Below are positions 8,331 through 17,237 of a stretch of DNA of 33,957 bases, one piece after another. The stretch's first letter is position 1, and each line of letters starts with the position of its first letter. The DNA is taken from contig JAMASS010000045.1 in NCBI GenBank assembly GCA_024761205.1, forward strand, positions 1 to 33,957. Reading direction: 5' to 3'. Both the position numbers and the translations under genes were made by a program. The notes below the pieces were generated by a model. The model worked only from the letters and a program-made list of their open reading frames with translations. It was not told where the DNA came from and ran no database searches. Source of the stretch: Limisphaerales bacterium. GTDB lineage: Bacteria > Verrucomicrobiota > Verrucomicrobiia > Limisphaerales > AAA164-E04.

Positions 8331-8936
8331 ATGATGGACATCACCGCAGAAGCCCTTTTGGGAATGATGATTGGACTCGGACTCAGCGCCGCTTGCGGCT
8401 TCCGGGTTTTCGTCCCACCACTCGTTGTGAGCATCGCCGCCTACGCTGGACATCTCGAACTGGCCGAAGGATTTGAATGGCTCGGCAAGCATCCCGCATT
8501 AATCGCCTTCGGCATTGCCGTCGGGTGTGAGGCGGCCGGTTATTGCATTCCTTGGGTCGATAACGCGCTCGATGCAGTTGCCACGCCCGCCGCGGTCGTG
8601 GCGGGAATCGTCCTTTCCGCCTCCATGATCACCGACGTCAGTCCGTTAGTTAAATGGAGCTTTGCCGTGATCGCCGGCGGGAGCGCCGCGGGAATCTTCC
8701 ACACCACAACCGCCATTTTGAGAGGCGGATCGACCTTGACCACCGGCGGATTGGGCAACCCACTCTTAGCGACCATGGAAATGGGCGGGGCGGTGACGGT
8801 CTCCATTCTGGCCATTCTGGTTCCCGCCCTCGCCCTATTTATCGTGCTCGGCGTAATCGCCTTTGCCATCAAGAAATGGATCGGAGATCGGCGTCAACTC
8901 TCTCAGCCCCCAAGTCCCATGACCGGCGCCCAATAA
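8331..8936 (+). CDS. DUF4126 family membrane protein
   Basis: This 201-residue protein is strongly hydrophobic, with about five to six membrane segments. It shows the family's features: an N-terminal GLSAACGFRVFVPPL helix, then ...CIPWVDNALDAVATPAAV ('E..A..IPwvDn.lD.i.tP' block), a Gly/Thr-rich region with GGLGNPLLATMEMG, and a final long helix (LVPALALFIVLGVIAF). The C-terminal tail is basic and proline-containing. DUF4126 has no established function. The start follows an AGGTTC-containing leader at about 8321. It is monocistronic as far as the spacing shows (190 bp after the barrel gene, 314 bp before the secretin gene) and is followed by a hairpin. Confidence 0.85.
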   Translation: MMDITAEALLGMMIGLGLSAACGFRVFVPPLVVSIAAYAGHLELAEGFEWLGKHPALIAFGIAVGCEAAGYCIPWVDNALDAVATPAAVVAGIVLSASMITDVSPLVKWSFAVIAGGSAAGIFHTTTAILRGGSTLTTGGLGNPLLATMEMGGAVTVSILAILVPALALFIVLGVIAFAIKKWIGDRRQLSQPPSPMTGAQ

Positions 8937-8981
8937 AGCGGCATATTTCGTCAGCTGCGGCCCAAATGCATCACCCATTGG

Positions 8982-8999
8982 GAAACCCCGGTGGGTTTC
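8982..8999 (+). terminator. Hairpin downstream of the DUF4126 gene
   Basis: GAAACCC (8982-8988) pairs with GGGTTTC (8993-8999) around a four-base loop. The following bases (TCATTTCCC) are only moderately T-rich, so termination efficiency is uncertain. Confidence 0.5.
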
Positions 9000-9250
9000 T
9001 CATTTCCCAAGAGCGCGGACAATCTTTTCCTCGCCCCTGCCCTCAACTTTTTTCGGCATTCTCCACAAATTGATGTATAATAATATTTGGTACTCTGGAC
9101 CAAATGAATGACAGCTTAGCCAAATGCGTCCAAATCAGATCGGAACGTCATGAAAACGCATCGCAGCAACCCACAAACAGGGAATGGAAAACCCTCCCCT
9201 GCCCGACCGATATCCCCCGCACAGATAACCTCAAAGTCACACGGTAACGA
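9000..9250 (+). promoter_or_regulatory. Leader of the secretion operon with a -10-like box
   Basis: Between the hairpin and the secretin start there is no gene. A perfect TATAAT sits at 9076-9081 in a short AT-rich patch; the T-run around 9048-9053 could hold a poor -35. This would give an untranslated leader of about 165 nt. Nothing else is recognised here. Confidence 0.3.
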
Positions 9251-11275
9251 ATGGGCAATCTTCGCCACTCGCCGGTGTCCGGTTTGAATTGCCGCCTGAT
9301 TTTCAATCGGGTGTCTCCCATTTGGCCTGCGAACGGACAGAGACCGCTCCTCCTAGCCACCCTGCTCTGCCTGGCCGGCTGCCAGAGCACCAAATCACCC
9401 TCGCCTCAAGAAGCTCGAACAGTCGCTCCAGAGCCGGAAGCAACATCCCTCGCAGAGACGCCTAGCTACAGCATCGAACACGACAAAGAAATCAAACAGA
9501 TCTTTGTCCTGGCCAAACAAGATCGCTGGGAGGAAGCAAAGGTGACCGCAGACCAACTCCGGGAAAAAGACCCCAAGAATGCCACCGTGCTCCGCCTCTA
9601 CGAGTGGGTCGATAAACAGCAAGAACTCCTCCGAAACCAAGCGATCGAGGACACCATTCGCCGGATCGACTCTCAGAATTCCGTGTTTAGTCCGACTGTG
9701 AAAAGCCTCCTCACCGAACAAGCCGACCGCGGCCTCCCCCCACGAAAAGACCTCCGGGACGCAGTGCTTGACATCGAAGCCAACCCCTACGTTCCCAGCT
9801 CCTATAACCAAAAACTGACTCGATCCGCACCCATGTTCGACTTCAAGAACCAGACCGGACGGATGGCGAAGGAGTTGGACAAGGAGTTTTCCGTCAAACT
9901 CGACGATGTCACCCTTGAAGCCATCATCTTTCAGATCGGTGAAGAGGAAGACATCAATTTCGTCGCAGACCAGTCCCTTGAAGCCTTCAAAGAAAAACTA
10001 AGTCTGAACTTCGACAACGTCCGCTTAGGCGAGTTTCTGAACTACATCTCGAGGAACTTCAATCTTCAGTTTCAAGTCGGCGATGACCTGATCTGGATTG
10101 TGGACGGCAAGGACAAGCAGAAAACAATTGAAGAAACACGCATCTACCGCTTACGCAAAGGCTTCATTCTCCCGGCCATTTTCGGCGCCGACGAGATACA
10201 AAAGACCGAGACCAAAGCCAAAGACGGAACAGTCACCACCGTGACCACTCAGAAAGCGAAAACTTTCGTCCGTGACGGGGTTTCCACTACGCCGTCCATC
10301 GAGAGAGCCATCCAAAAATTTTTCAAAGGCTCCCAGTATGAAATCGACTACGAACGCAATATCATTCTGGCCACTGGCACCCGCGAGCAACTCGAAGTGC
10401 TCGAAAGAATTATCGAGGAGTATGATCGACATCTCCAACAAGTATTGATTGAAGCCCGTTTCATTACAGTCTCGGAAGCGGCGTTTATGCAATTGGGCGC
10501 CTTTTGGGAAACCGAACGCTCTTCAGAGACCGAAGACGACCAAGAAGCGAATGATTTTCTCGGATTCGGCACTGAAAACATCGGCCGCGGCCTCCAAGAG
10601 ACTTTCACCGACATCCTCAGCCGCGACAATCTGAGTGTCACCCTGACAGCCCTAGAACAGCAGGGAGAAACCCAGACCTTGAGCGCCCCCCGAATTACTG
10701 TAGTCAACAACCTGCCAGCTCGAATCTCCGACGGTAAGATCCAAAACTACTACGAGGAATACACGGTCACACAGACGATCAATGAGCGTACTATCGTGTC
10801 GACACTCGTCCCCAGCGGCACCCCCAAAGAAATCACCTCCGGCGTCTCACTCGAGGTGATGGCGAGCATCGGTGGCGACGGCAAGACGATCTACTTAGCC
10901 CTCCATCCGGAAGTCAATCAGAACGTCCAGTTGGTCCCCCTCGGCGGCACGGTTAACAACCCCGGCAGGGGCTCCTTTAAGATCGTCCTTCCGGAGTCTC
11001 GTACGCAAACCCTGAACACCCGCGTCATTGTCCAGTCAGGCCAAACCGTCGTCATGGGCGGCGTCCTGGAGCGAGAACAATCCACCTATGTGGAATCGGT
11101 TCCCGTGCTAGGTAAAATCCCGTTCATCGGCTCCGTCTTCCGAAGGCGCACAGAGGTGAACAAACCGCGATACCTCCTCATTTTCGTCACAGCAACGCTG
11201 TTATCCGAGACTGGCGAATTCATCGAAATCCAGGATTCCCCCGCGCCTTCGCCAGAGCCCTCGCTCACGCCGTGA
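9251..11275 (+). CDS. Secretin lipoprotein (GspD/PilQ-like)
   Basis: The 674-residue protein would form the outer-membrane channel of a type II secretion or type IV pilus-like machine. The signal peptide ends in a good lipobox (LAGC, Cys44). A TPR-like helical stretch follows (residues about 70-115), then N-domain repeats (LEAIIFQIGEEEDINFVAD, LGEFLNYISRNFNLQF, and YEIDYERNIILATGT with LEVLERIIEEYD, the last typical of secretin N1/N3 folds). The C-terminal secretin domain has VLIEARFITV, TLSAPRITVVNN and the signature VPVLGKIPFIGSVFRRR, ending LLIFVTATLL. A Pro-rich tail closes it. GTG of the next gene overlaps the TGA (GTGA), so it leads a translationally coupled operon. Residues before about 30 may be untranslated if a later start is used. 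Confidence 0.93.
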   Translation: MGNLRHSPVSGLNCRLIFNRVSPIWPANGQRPLLLATLLCLAGCQSTKSPSPQEARTVAPEPEATSLAETPSYSIEHDKEIKQIFVLAKQDRWEEAKVTADQLREKDPKNATVLRLYEWVDKQQELLRNQAIEDTIRRIDSQNSVFSPTVKSLLTEQADRGLPPRKDLRDAVLDIEANPYVPSSYNQKLTRSAPMFDFKNQTGRMAKELDKEFSVKLDDVTLEAIIFQIGEEEDINFVADQSLEAFKEKLSLNFDNVRLGEFLNYISRNFNLQFQVGDDLIWIVDGKDKQKTIEETRIYRLRKGFILPAIFGADEIQKTETKAKDGTVTTVTTQKAKTFVRDGVSTTPSIERAIQKFFKGSQYEIDYERNIILATGTREQLEVLERIIEEYDRHLQQVLIEARFITVSEAAFMQLGAFWETERSSETEDDQEANDFLGFGTENIGRGLQETFTDILSRDNLSVTLTALEQQGETQTLSAPRITVVNNLPARISDGKIQNYYEEYTVTQTINERTIVSTLVPSGTPKEITSGVSLEVMASIGGDGKTIYLALHPEVNQNVQLVPLGGTVNNPGRGSFKIVLPESRTQTLNTRVIVQSGQTVVMGGVLEREQSTYVESVPVLGKIPFIGSVFRRRTEVNKPRYLLIFVTATLLSETGEFIEIQDSPAPSPEPSLTP

Positions 11276-12990
11276 TCTCTGCCTTTTCCAAACTCACCAG
11301 AATCGCCCATTGGTCGTTCTGGATGGTGGAACGAGTGATGATCATTGATCCCGGAGAATCCGCCACCCTCATCCTCATTGCCGAGCGCATCCTGCGGCAG
11401 GTCCAAATCCGAGAACACATCACCATCCCGACCAAGCTGGCCTCATCAAACTCCCTCATCGCGGAAACCCTCGAAGAACTACGATCACAGCACGACCCGA
11501 TCCGCGTCTACTTGATCATCCCGCAATCCGAAACCGTCTCCCAACGCATCACGCTCGATCAAAAGACCATCGACGAATTCATCACTACCGAAGCAAATCA
11601 GTTCCAAAAGATCGAAGGCACCGAACCGGTCTTCGACCATCAACCGCTTGCCGAGACCTCGGAGAACACCCACTGGCTCACCTATTGCCAAGAACCGGCC
11701 ATCAAACAGCGCCTGCATCATCTGGGCCTGAACTTCGACGATATCGACGACGTCACCAGTGCCGCCCAGGGGCTTTGGGGCGTCTTCGAGAACATCCGGC
11801 CCTCCAATGACAACACCTTTATCATTGATCTTGGCCGACACCACACCGCTCTAATGCAAATCTGTGACGGACAACCCCAATACGCGACCAGTTTCTCCTC
11901 TCCACTGCCACCCAACAACGCCATCCCGGCAAACGAACACCTCAAGCGCTGGTTTCACCATCTCTGCAAGGCACCCTCCAACCTCAGCGGGAATCCCCAG
12001 GAAACGCTGCAACTGACCACTCAAGATCATCTCATTCTCATCGGTGAGAAGGCGCTGATCGAGCCCACCTCAAATTACCTGCGAGAGGAGATCGAATCCG
12101 AAGTGACCGTTGTGGAATCCTCCGCCGATGAACGCCACATGCCCCCTGAGTTTGCCACCGCTCTCGGCGTTGCCCGATCCTCGCTGCGGCTCACCAAACT
12201 CCAAATATCACTTCTGCCCAAAGCCTACCAACATCAAAAAAAACAGAAATTCTTCTGGAACCGTCTGCGAGGCTGGACCAGCGCTCTCGCTCTCACCACA
12301 ATCATCTTTCTGCTCATTGGCACCTGGCAAAAAATCACGCTGTTCCGAATCAAAGACGACCTGCTGAAAGCCACGCAGGCGGCAATCGCAAAAACGTCGG
12401 CTACGGAAGACACCCTGGCAGCGTTCGCCAAGCAATATGAGCTGGTGCGCCCTATCCTGCGATATCAACAAGAAACGACCGAGCTCATCGAAACATTCAC
12501 CGCCCTCCAACCCGTTGCCAAAGACCCATCCTACTGGCTCGTCCTTTTGGCAGATTTTGATTCCTACTACTCCAAGACAACCATTCCGATTTCAACCAAC
12601 GACCCAGAACCCGTCAATAACGTCACCTATTCCAATCGCTTCACCGGCAACCCCGGGTTCGTCGCCGAATTCAGTTTCCTCGATCAGGGCGAAGCGATGA
12701 GAAGCAAGCTGCTCTCACTGGTAAATCGTCTGAATGAAAGTAAAACCTATTTGAACGTCGATACCCTGGCTGAGGACATTCGCCGGCCTCTGGCCAAGAC
12801 CAATGTCTTATTGGCAGATCGGCATATCGCCCTCGCACTCGAACTGCATCGAAACTACTTCACGCAGAAGCTCAGCCTAGGCGCTACAGAGACGGCATCC
12901 GCTTTGGAGAAGGCCAACCCCAGCCCCAATACGAGCCCGTCGTTCAACGATCGCAACGGCCGGATCGAGCCTCAAAGGGAAGCGCCATGA
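11272..12990 (+). CDS. PilM/GspL-like assembly protein, probably PilM-PilN fused
   Basis: This 572-residue protein has an N-terminal actin-like half: MIIDPGESATLILIAE near the start, a central IIDLGRHHTALMQICDG (residues about 184-200, the second phosphate-like motif), and FATALGVARSSL around residue 300. A single membrane helix follows (about 333-355, ALALTTIIFLLIG), then a long periplasmic coiled region. PilM (cytoplasmic) and PilN (membrane) are separate in classical pili but joined in GspL, so this is GspL-like in architecture. It would tether the ATPase at the inner membrane. GTG start overlaps the secretin stop; the true start may be an ATG at 11323 or 11338. Its own stop overlaps the next ATG (ATGA). 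Confidence 0.75.
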   Translation: MISAFSKLTRIAHWSFWMVERVMIIDPGESATLILIAERILRQVQIREHITIPTKLASSNSLIAETLEELRSQHDPIRVYLIIPQSETVSQRITLDQKTIDEFITTEANQFQKIEGTEPVFDHQPLAETSENTHWLTYCQEPAIKQRLHHLGLNFDDIDDVTSAAQGLWGVFENIRPSNDNTFIIDLGRHHTALMQICDGQPQYATSFSSPLPPNNAIPANEHLKRWFHHLCKAPSNLSGNPQETLQLTTQDHLILIGEKALIEPTSNYLREEIESEVTVVESSADERHMPPEFATALGVARSSLRLTKLQISLLPKAYQHQKKQKFFWNRLRGWTSALALTTIIFLLIGTWQKITLFRIKDDLLKATQAAIAKTSATEDTLAAFAKQYELVRPILRYQQETTELIETFTALQPVAKDPSYWLVLLADFDSYYSKTTIPISTNDPEPVNNVTYSNRFTGNPGFVAEFSFLDQGEAMRSKLLSLVNRLNESKTYLNVDTLAEDIRRPLAKTNVLLADRHIALALELHRNYFTQKLSLGATETASALEKANPSPNTSPSFNDRNGRIEPQREAP

Positions 12991-13850
12991 AGACCGCCAT
13001 GCGCACAATTATCCGCTGGGCCCAATCAAACCAAGGGTGTCTCGTGCTCACCGGCATCATTAGCCTCTACTTCCTAGCCATCTATCGACCACTACTAGCG
13101 AGAACCGAACGCCTGGATGGCCCCCTGCAAAACGCTTGGGACCAGCTGGCCGAAATTAACCGAAAGAGCCTGACCCCCGACCGGCTCGATCTCGACAACA
13201 TCTCCCGAGGCCTGACCCAACTGGAACTCAATCTAACCAACGTCACAAACGCAAATGAGACCCTCCTTTCAAGAATCGAAATTGACCCCTTTTACCAAAG
13301 CAAAACCACGGAGACATTTCAACTGATTGACTACCAAAACCAACGGCAAAGCCTGATTGAATCTCTTGGCGAAGTCGCTCACAGCCGAAACGTGAAGATC
13401 GAACCCGCCGTTTTCGAAGGATTCCCCACCCATTTGAGCGATCAACCTCGCCCCAGCTTTCTCTGGGCCGAACTCATTCAAACCCACCATCTGATTCAAT
13501 CGTTGATCTACGCCAAAATCGATTCCATCCAAAACCTTTCTGTGCGGCGTCAACGTGTTCCGATCCTTAGCACCGCCCACCCTCCGGCCCTAACACCGGT
13601 GATCAGTGAGGTGAAGTTTAGCTGCAACTCTGCCCGCCTCGCCCGCCTGCTGCTCATGCTACCGCTCCACAGCGGCGAGATTAACCAAAGACTCGCTCTC
13701 GACTACCCGCCCCACAAACCCAGTCTGTATGTCGATCAAATCTTGATTCAAAAGGACTCGCCCGAACGAACATCGAACGTTACGGTCTGGATGAAGACGG
13801 TGGGGTTTGTTCTTCCGTCCGCTCAACCCGTAAAATCCCAGGAGGGCTAG
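12987..13850 (+). CDS. PilO/GspM-like inner-membrane protein
   Basis: The 287-residue protein has a short cytoplasmic N-terminus, one membrane helix (residues about 16-37, CLVLTGIISLYFLAIYRPLL), a helical periplasmic stretch, and an alpha/beta C-terminal part, the shape of PilO/GspM ferredoxin-fold proteins. Sequence similarity in this family is always weak, so the call rests on topology, size and position between the PilM/L-like and PilP/C-like genes. ATG overlaps the upstream TGA by four bases. Confidence 0.6.
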   Translation: MKTAMRTIIRWAQSNQGCLVLTGIISLYFLAIYRPLLARTERLDGPLQNAWDQLAEINRKSLTPDRLDLDNISRGLTQLELNLTNVTNANETLLSRIEIDPFYQSKTTETFQLIDYQNQRQSLIESLGEVAHSRNVKIEPAVFEGFPTHLSDQPRPSFLWAELIQTHHLIQSLIYAKIDSIQNLSVRRQRVPILSTAHPPALTPVISEVKFSCNSARLARLLLMLPLHSGEINQRLALDYPPHKPSLYVDQILIQKDSPERTSNVTVWMKTVGFVLPSAQPVKSQEG

Positions 13851-13865
13851 TCAACTCATCCAAAC

Positions 13866-14384
13866 ATGTCTGCACGAATGCGACAGAACACGCTGGTAAC
13901 GGTTCTTTCCCTAGGCCTTCTGGCAGCCGTCCTAGGGGCAGTTGTCGTCAGCTTGGGCGGCGACATTCCGCCCCTGCCAAATCTCGAAACTCAGAACCGG
14001 TTTCCCGACGACGAGAACGTCAATGAACGAATTCAATCATTGTTTACTATCTCGGCACCGCCTGAACTCCTCACCCAAGACGCCGCAGCATCCCCCTTCT
14101 TTACCCGCCACTTCGCGCCACCCCCGAAACCACAACCAGCGCCGCCCCAAAAAACCAAGAAAGTTAAAATCGACTTCCAGGGCATCTACACCAACACCAA
14201 AGAGACCCAAAAGGCATTCCTGCGAGTAGACGGAGAATTGAAGGCAGTCAAAGTCAACGAATTAATCGTGGCAGACCTTCGCCTCATGAACCTCGACAGC
14301 AACACGATCATGGTGGGTTCAACCGAAGCGGATCAACAAAGCGTCGGGTTTCGGCAATCCGCTACTTTCGAAATTCCTCAATAA
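13866..14384 (+). CDS. GspC/PilP-like periplasmic protein
   Basis: This 172-residue protein has one N-terminal membrane anchor (residues about 9-30), a disordered Pro-rich linker (HFAPPPKPQPAPPQ), and a small beta-rich C-terminal domain (KIDFQGIYTNT, KAFLRVDGELKAVKVNE). That fits the homology region of GspC or PilP, which links the inner-membrane parts to the secretin. It lies 15 nt after the PilO-like gene and 7 nt before the ATPase gene. Confidence 0.65.
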   Translation: MSARMRQNTLVTVLSLGLLAAVLGAVVVSLGGDIPPLPNLETQNRFPDDENVNERIQSLFTISAPPELLTQDAAASPFFTRHFAPPPKPQPAPPQKTKKVKIDFQGIYTNTKETQKAFLRVDGELKAVKVNELIVADLRLMNLDSNTIMVGSTEADQQSVGFRQSATFEIPQ

Positions 14385-14391
14385 ATCGCTG

Positions 14392-16119
14392 ATGACCGGA
14401 AACCAACTTCAAGATGTCGGCGATCTCCTGCGCTCAAAGGACGTCATCAACGAAGATCAACTTCAGATTATCCGAGGGCACCAGAATCACCGAAATCTAC
14501 CCGTTCATCGACTGATTCTCGATCTGAATTTCGCTTCCGAGCGCGACACGATTCAGGCCTTGGCGGAAATTCACTCTGTTGAATTCCGGCATCTCGAAGA
14601 CTACATCATCCCTGAAGACTTGCTCGAAATCGTTCCCTTGAAACTGATCTTCCACTATCGCTTCATCCCGCTCTCTCGCAACAACGACGTAATCACCATC
14701 GCTTACGGCGATGTTCCAAGCAGCCTCGAATTGGCCAATCTTCGCCTCCTGCTCAAACAGGAAGTCCAATTCGTGCTTACCACGCCGAGCTGCATTGACG
14801 CCATTATCAAATCCCAATTCGGCCTCGGCGCGGAGACAGTGCAGAAACTGCGGGAATCCAAGGGCCATCTGCTCAATGATCACGAACTGATCTTCGATCT
14901 CTCAGACTCTTCGAAGGACAGCGCGGTGGACGGCACCATTTCCGATCTCGTCGCCCAAATCCTCGCAGAGGCGCTTCGTCTGCAGACCACGGATATCCAT
15001 TTCGAACCTTATGCAGATTCGATCAAACTACGTTACCGAATCGATGGAATTCTTCAGTCTATCCCCGTTCCGGGAGAACTTCGACCACTCTATGCCGCCA
15101 TCACCTCACGCCTCAAAGTCATGGCCGAATTAGACATCAGCGAACGTCGGATACCTCAAGACGGCCGCATCTCAATGAAGACCGAAGGTGAAGCCTACGA
15201 CCTCCGGGTATCCGTCATTCCCACGAAACACGGAGAAGCCCTCTGCCTTCGAATTCTCGGACGCCAGAGCCTCCTGCTCGGATTCGAACAACTTGGCATG
15301 CTCCCCAACCAAGAAGCATTGTTTGGTCAAATCACTTCTCTCCCCCAAGGCCTTATCCTCATCAGCGGCCCGACCGGCAGCGGCAAGACCACCACCTTGT
15401 ATGCGGCCCTTGGTCGGGCCAATGACGAACAACGAAAGATCATTACCATTGAAGACCCCATCGAATACCAAATCGAAGGGATCACCCAAATGCAAACTCA
15501 CGACAGAATCGGCCTCTCATTCTCCAAAGGTCTCCGTTCAATCCTCCGACATGATCCCGACATTGTTTTGGTCGGCGAGATTCGCGACAAGGAAACCGCA
15601 GAAATCGCCGTGCGGGCGTCCCAAACAGGTCACCTGGTCTTCTCAACGATCCACGCCAACGATAGCTTGAGCACCATCCCCCGGTTGATCGACATGGGAG
15701 TCGAAACCTCAACTCTCAGTGCTTCGCTAAACTGTTCCATTGCCCAACGACTGGCCCGGAGGACCTGCAACCGCTGCATGAACGCCGACCCAACAGCTCA
15801 ACCAGAAATGATCCGAGAGATGGCCGAAGCCCTCAATCTCCCTGATGACCAACTCAGAATTCACCGTGGCGAGGGCTGCGTCGAATGCCAGCAAACAGGC
15901 ATCAAGGGGCGGATAGCCATCTACGAGTTCGCGCCGATCGATGAATCTCTGGCTGAGGCCATCTATTCTCGAGCCAGCCTCACTCAATTGCGACGAGCAG
16001 CAAAATCGATGGGGTGGAAACCGCTGCGTCAACTCGCTTTCCACCGCATCCAAGACGGCACGATCTCCCTGGCAGAACTCCAACGTGTGACCTGGAGACT
16101 CGACTTCAGCCAAATATAG
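14392..16119 (+). CDS. GspE/PilB-type assembly ATPase
   Basis: The 575-residue cytoplasmic ATPase powers type II secretion or pilus-like assembly. An N-terminal MshEN/GspE_N-type region (about 1-150) precedes the ATPase core: FEPYADSIKLRYRIDG, Walker A GPTGSGKT (G326, K332), Asp box IITIEDPIEY, Walker B VLVGEIRD (E396), and the His box GHLVFSTIHAND. The zinc tetracysteine CNRC (459, 462) and CVEC (496, 499) is present, marking the extension-type ATPase rather than PilT. It is the last gene of the five-gene set; no GspF/PilC platform gene follows. Confidence 0.95.
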   Translation: MTGNQLQDVGDLLRSKDVINEDQLQIIRGHQNHRNLPVHRLILDLNFASERDTIQALAEIHSVEFRHLEDYIIPEDLLEIVPLKLIFHYRFIPLSRNNDVITIAYGDVPSSLELANLRLLLKQEVQFVLTTPSCIDAIIKSQFGLGAETVQKLRESKGHLLNDHELIFDLSDSSKDSAVDGTISDLVAQILAEALRLQTTDIHFEPYADSIKLRYRIDGILQSIPVPGELRPLYAAITSRLKVMAELDISERRIPQDGRISMKTEGEAYDLRVSVIPTKHGEALCLRILGRQSLLLGFEQLGMLPNQEALFGQITSLPQGLILISGPTGSGKTTTLYAALGRANDEQRKIITIEDPIEYQIEGITQMQTHDRIGLSFSKGLRSILRHDPDIVLVGEIRDKETAEIAVRASQTGHLVFSTIHANDSLSTIPRLIDMGVETSTLSASLNCSIAQRLARRTCNRCMNADPTAQPEMIREMAEALNLPDDQLRIHRGEGCVECQQTGIKGRIAIYEFAPIDESLAEAIYSRASLTQLRRAAKSMGWKPLRQLAFHRIQDGTISLAELQRVTWRLDFSQI

Positions 16120-16139
16120 GCCAAGCTATCCCCAGGATC

Positions 16140-17204
16140 ATGAATCGACAACATCACCTAATTTCGCCGCCTCACCTGTCGAACTTTCGAGCCGCCCTAG
16201 CCGCATGGAGCGGAATGATCGCCACCGGCACATCCCTGCTTGTTGCAAACCCCCCGGATTCATCGTGGAGTGAATCATCGGAACAGAAAATCGACACCGG
16301 CCAATACAAACACCCCTTGCGCCTTACCGAACTCGCAAACGGCGATCTCTACCTCACCCGCTATGGAGGCAACAGTCAATATAACCAAGACACCGCCGCT
16401 GTGTCTCGATTGATCAAGGGCGGCAAACAATGGAGCTACCCCGCACCGATCGCCAGAAACCCATTTCAGTCCATGAATCCCGTCGTCTGGCAATCCGCAA
16501 ACAGAAGAGTTTGGTTCTTCTTCGTTCACTTTGGCGCCACTTGGCCGAGCGCCTTTCACGTTTCGCTGGAAGAAGGCGCCATGATCCGCAGACGCCCGAT
16601 CCCGACACCTGAAGGGCATTACATCTTACCGATCTATCACGAAACCGACAGCAACACCAAAAAAACCAGTCCCAACGCTCCACCAATGTTCCTCCGCTAC
16701 GATCCCCAACAAAAACAGCGGACACGTTCAAACAAGCCCTACTCTCGCCTCGGCAACCTTCAGCCCTCCGCCATCGAGCTTTCGCCCGGACACCACTTGG
16801 CCTTCTGTCGGCGCGGAGGTGGCTACGAGCCGGGCAATGACGGCTTTGTGGCTCAAACCAAATCCCACAATGACGGACGAACCCGGCCCCAGTCCCAAGG
16901 AGAAGAGACGCCCTTCCCCAATCCAAACGCTGCCATCGAACGCATCAAGCTCAAGAGCCGCAACCTGCTCTTTATTTTCAACGACCGCGTGATAGATCGC
17001 ACGCCTCTCACAGCGGCCGTTTCCAAAGACCAGGGCAAAACCTTTCGAGTCAATCTGAGAGAAGGTCCCCACTCCTTCGCCTATCCAACCCCCATTCAAA
17101 CCCAAGACGACAATATCCACATCTGCTACACGACAGACAAACGTACGACGACCAGCCGCAGCGCGATGACTGAGGCGGCATCCCTAATTCCCAGCAGTCG
17201 ATAG
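16140..17204 (+). CDS. Sialidase-like BNR-repeat protein, exported
   Basis: The 354-residue protein has an N-terminal hydrophobic segment (residues about 18-37) consistent with export. It shows a six-bladed sialidase-like pattern: PLRLTELANGDLYLTRYGG, an MNPVVW strand, FPNPNAAIERIKL, LLFIFNDR, and the Asp-box-like SKDQGKTF, ending IHICYTTDKRTT. This fits the BNR/exo-alpha-sialidase-like family common in Verrucomicrobiota and Planctomycetota; substrate is unknown and true sialidase catalytic residues cannot be confirmed. The ATG at 16140 with AGGA just upstream is preferred over a longer in-frame extension into the ATPase gene. It sits 20 bp after the ATPase and 33 bp before the kinase. Confidence 0.7.
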   Translation: MNRQHHLISPPHLSNFRAALAAWSGMIATGTSLLVANPPDSSWSESSEQKIDTGQYKHPLRLTELANGDLYLTRYGGNSQYNQDTAAVSRLIKGGKQWSYPAPIARNPFQSMNPVVWQSANRRVWFFFVHFGATWPSAFHVSLEEGAMIRRRPIPTPEGHYILPIYHETDSNTKKTSPNAPPMFLRYDPQQKQRTRSNKPYSRLGNLQPSAIELSPGHHLAFCRRGGGYEPGNDGFVAQTKSHNDGRTRPQSQGEETPFPNPNAAIERIKLKSRNLLFIFNDRVIDRTPLTAAVSKDQGKTFRVNLREGPHSFAYPTPIQTQDDNIHICYTTDKRTTTSRSAMTEAASLIPSSR

Positions 17205-17237
17205 CCTTTGAAGGGTCAAAACCCTTGGCGCCATTGA

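Noticed and set aside
16014-16139. N-terminal extension of the sialidase-like gene into the ATPase gene
   Set aside because: It overlaps the end of the ATPase gene and precedes a better ATG with AGGA and a signal-like segment.
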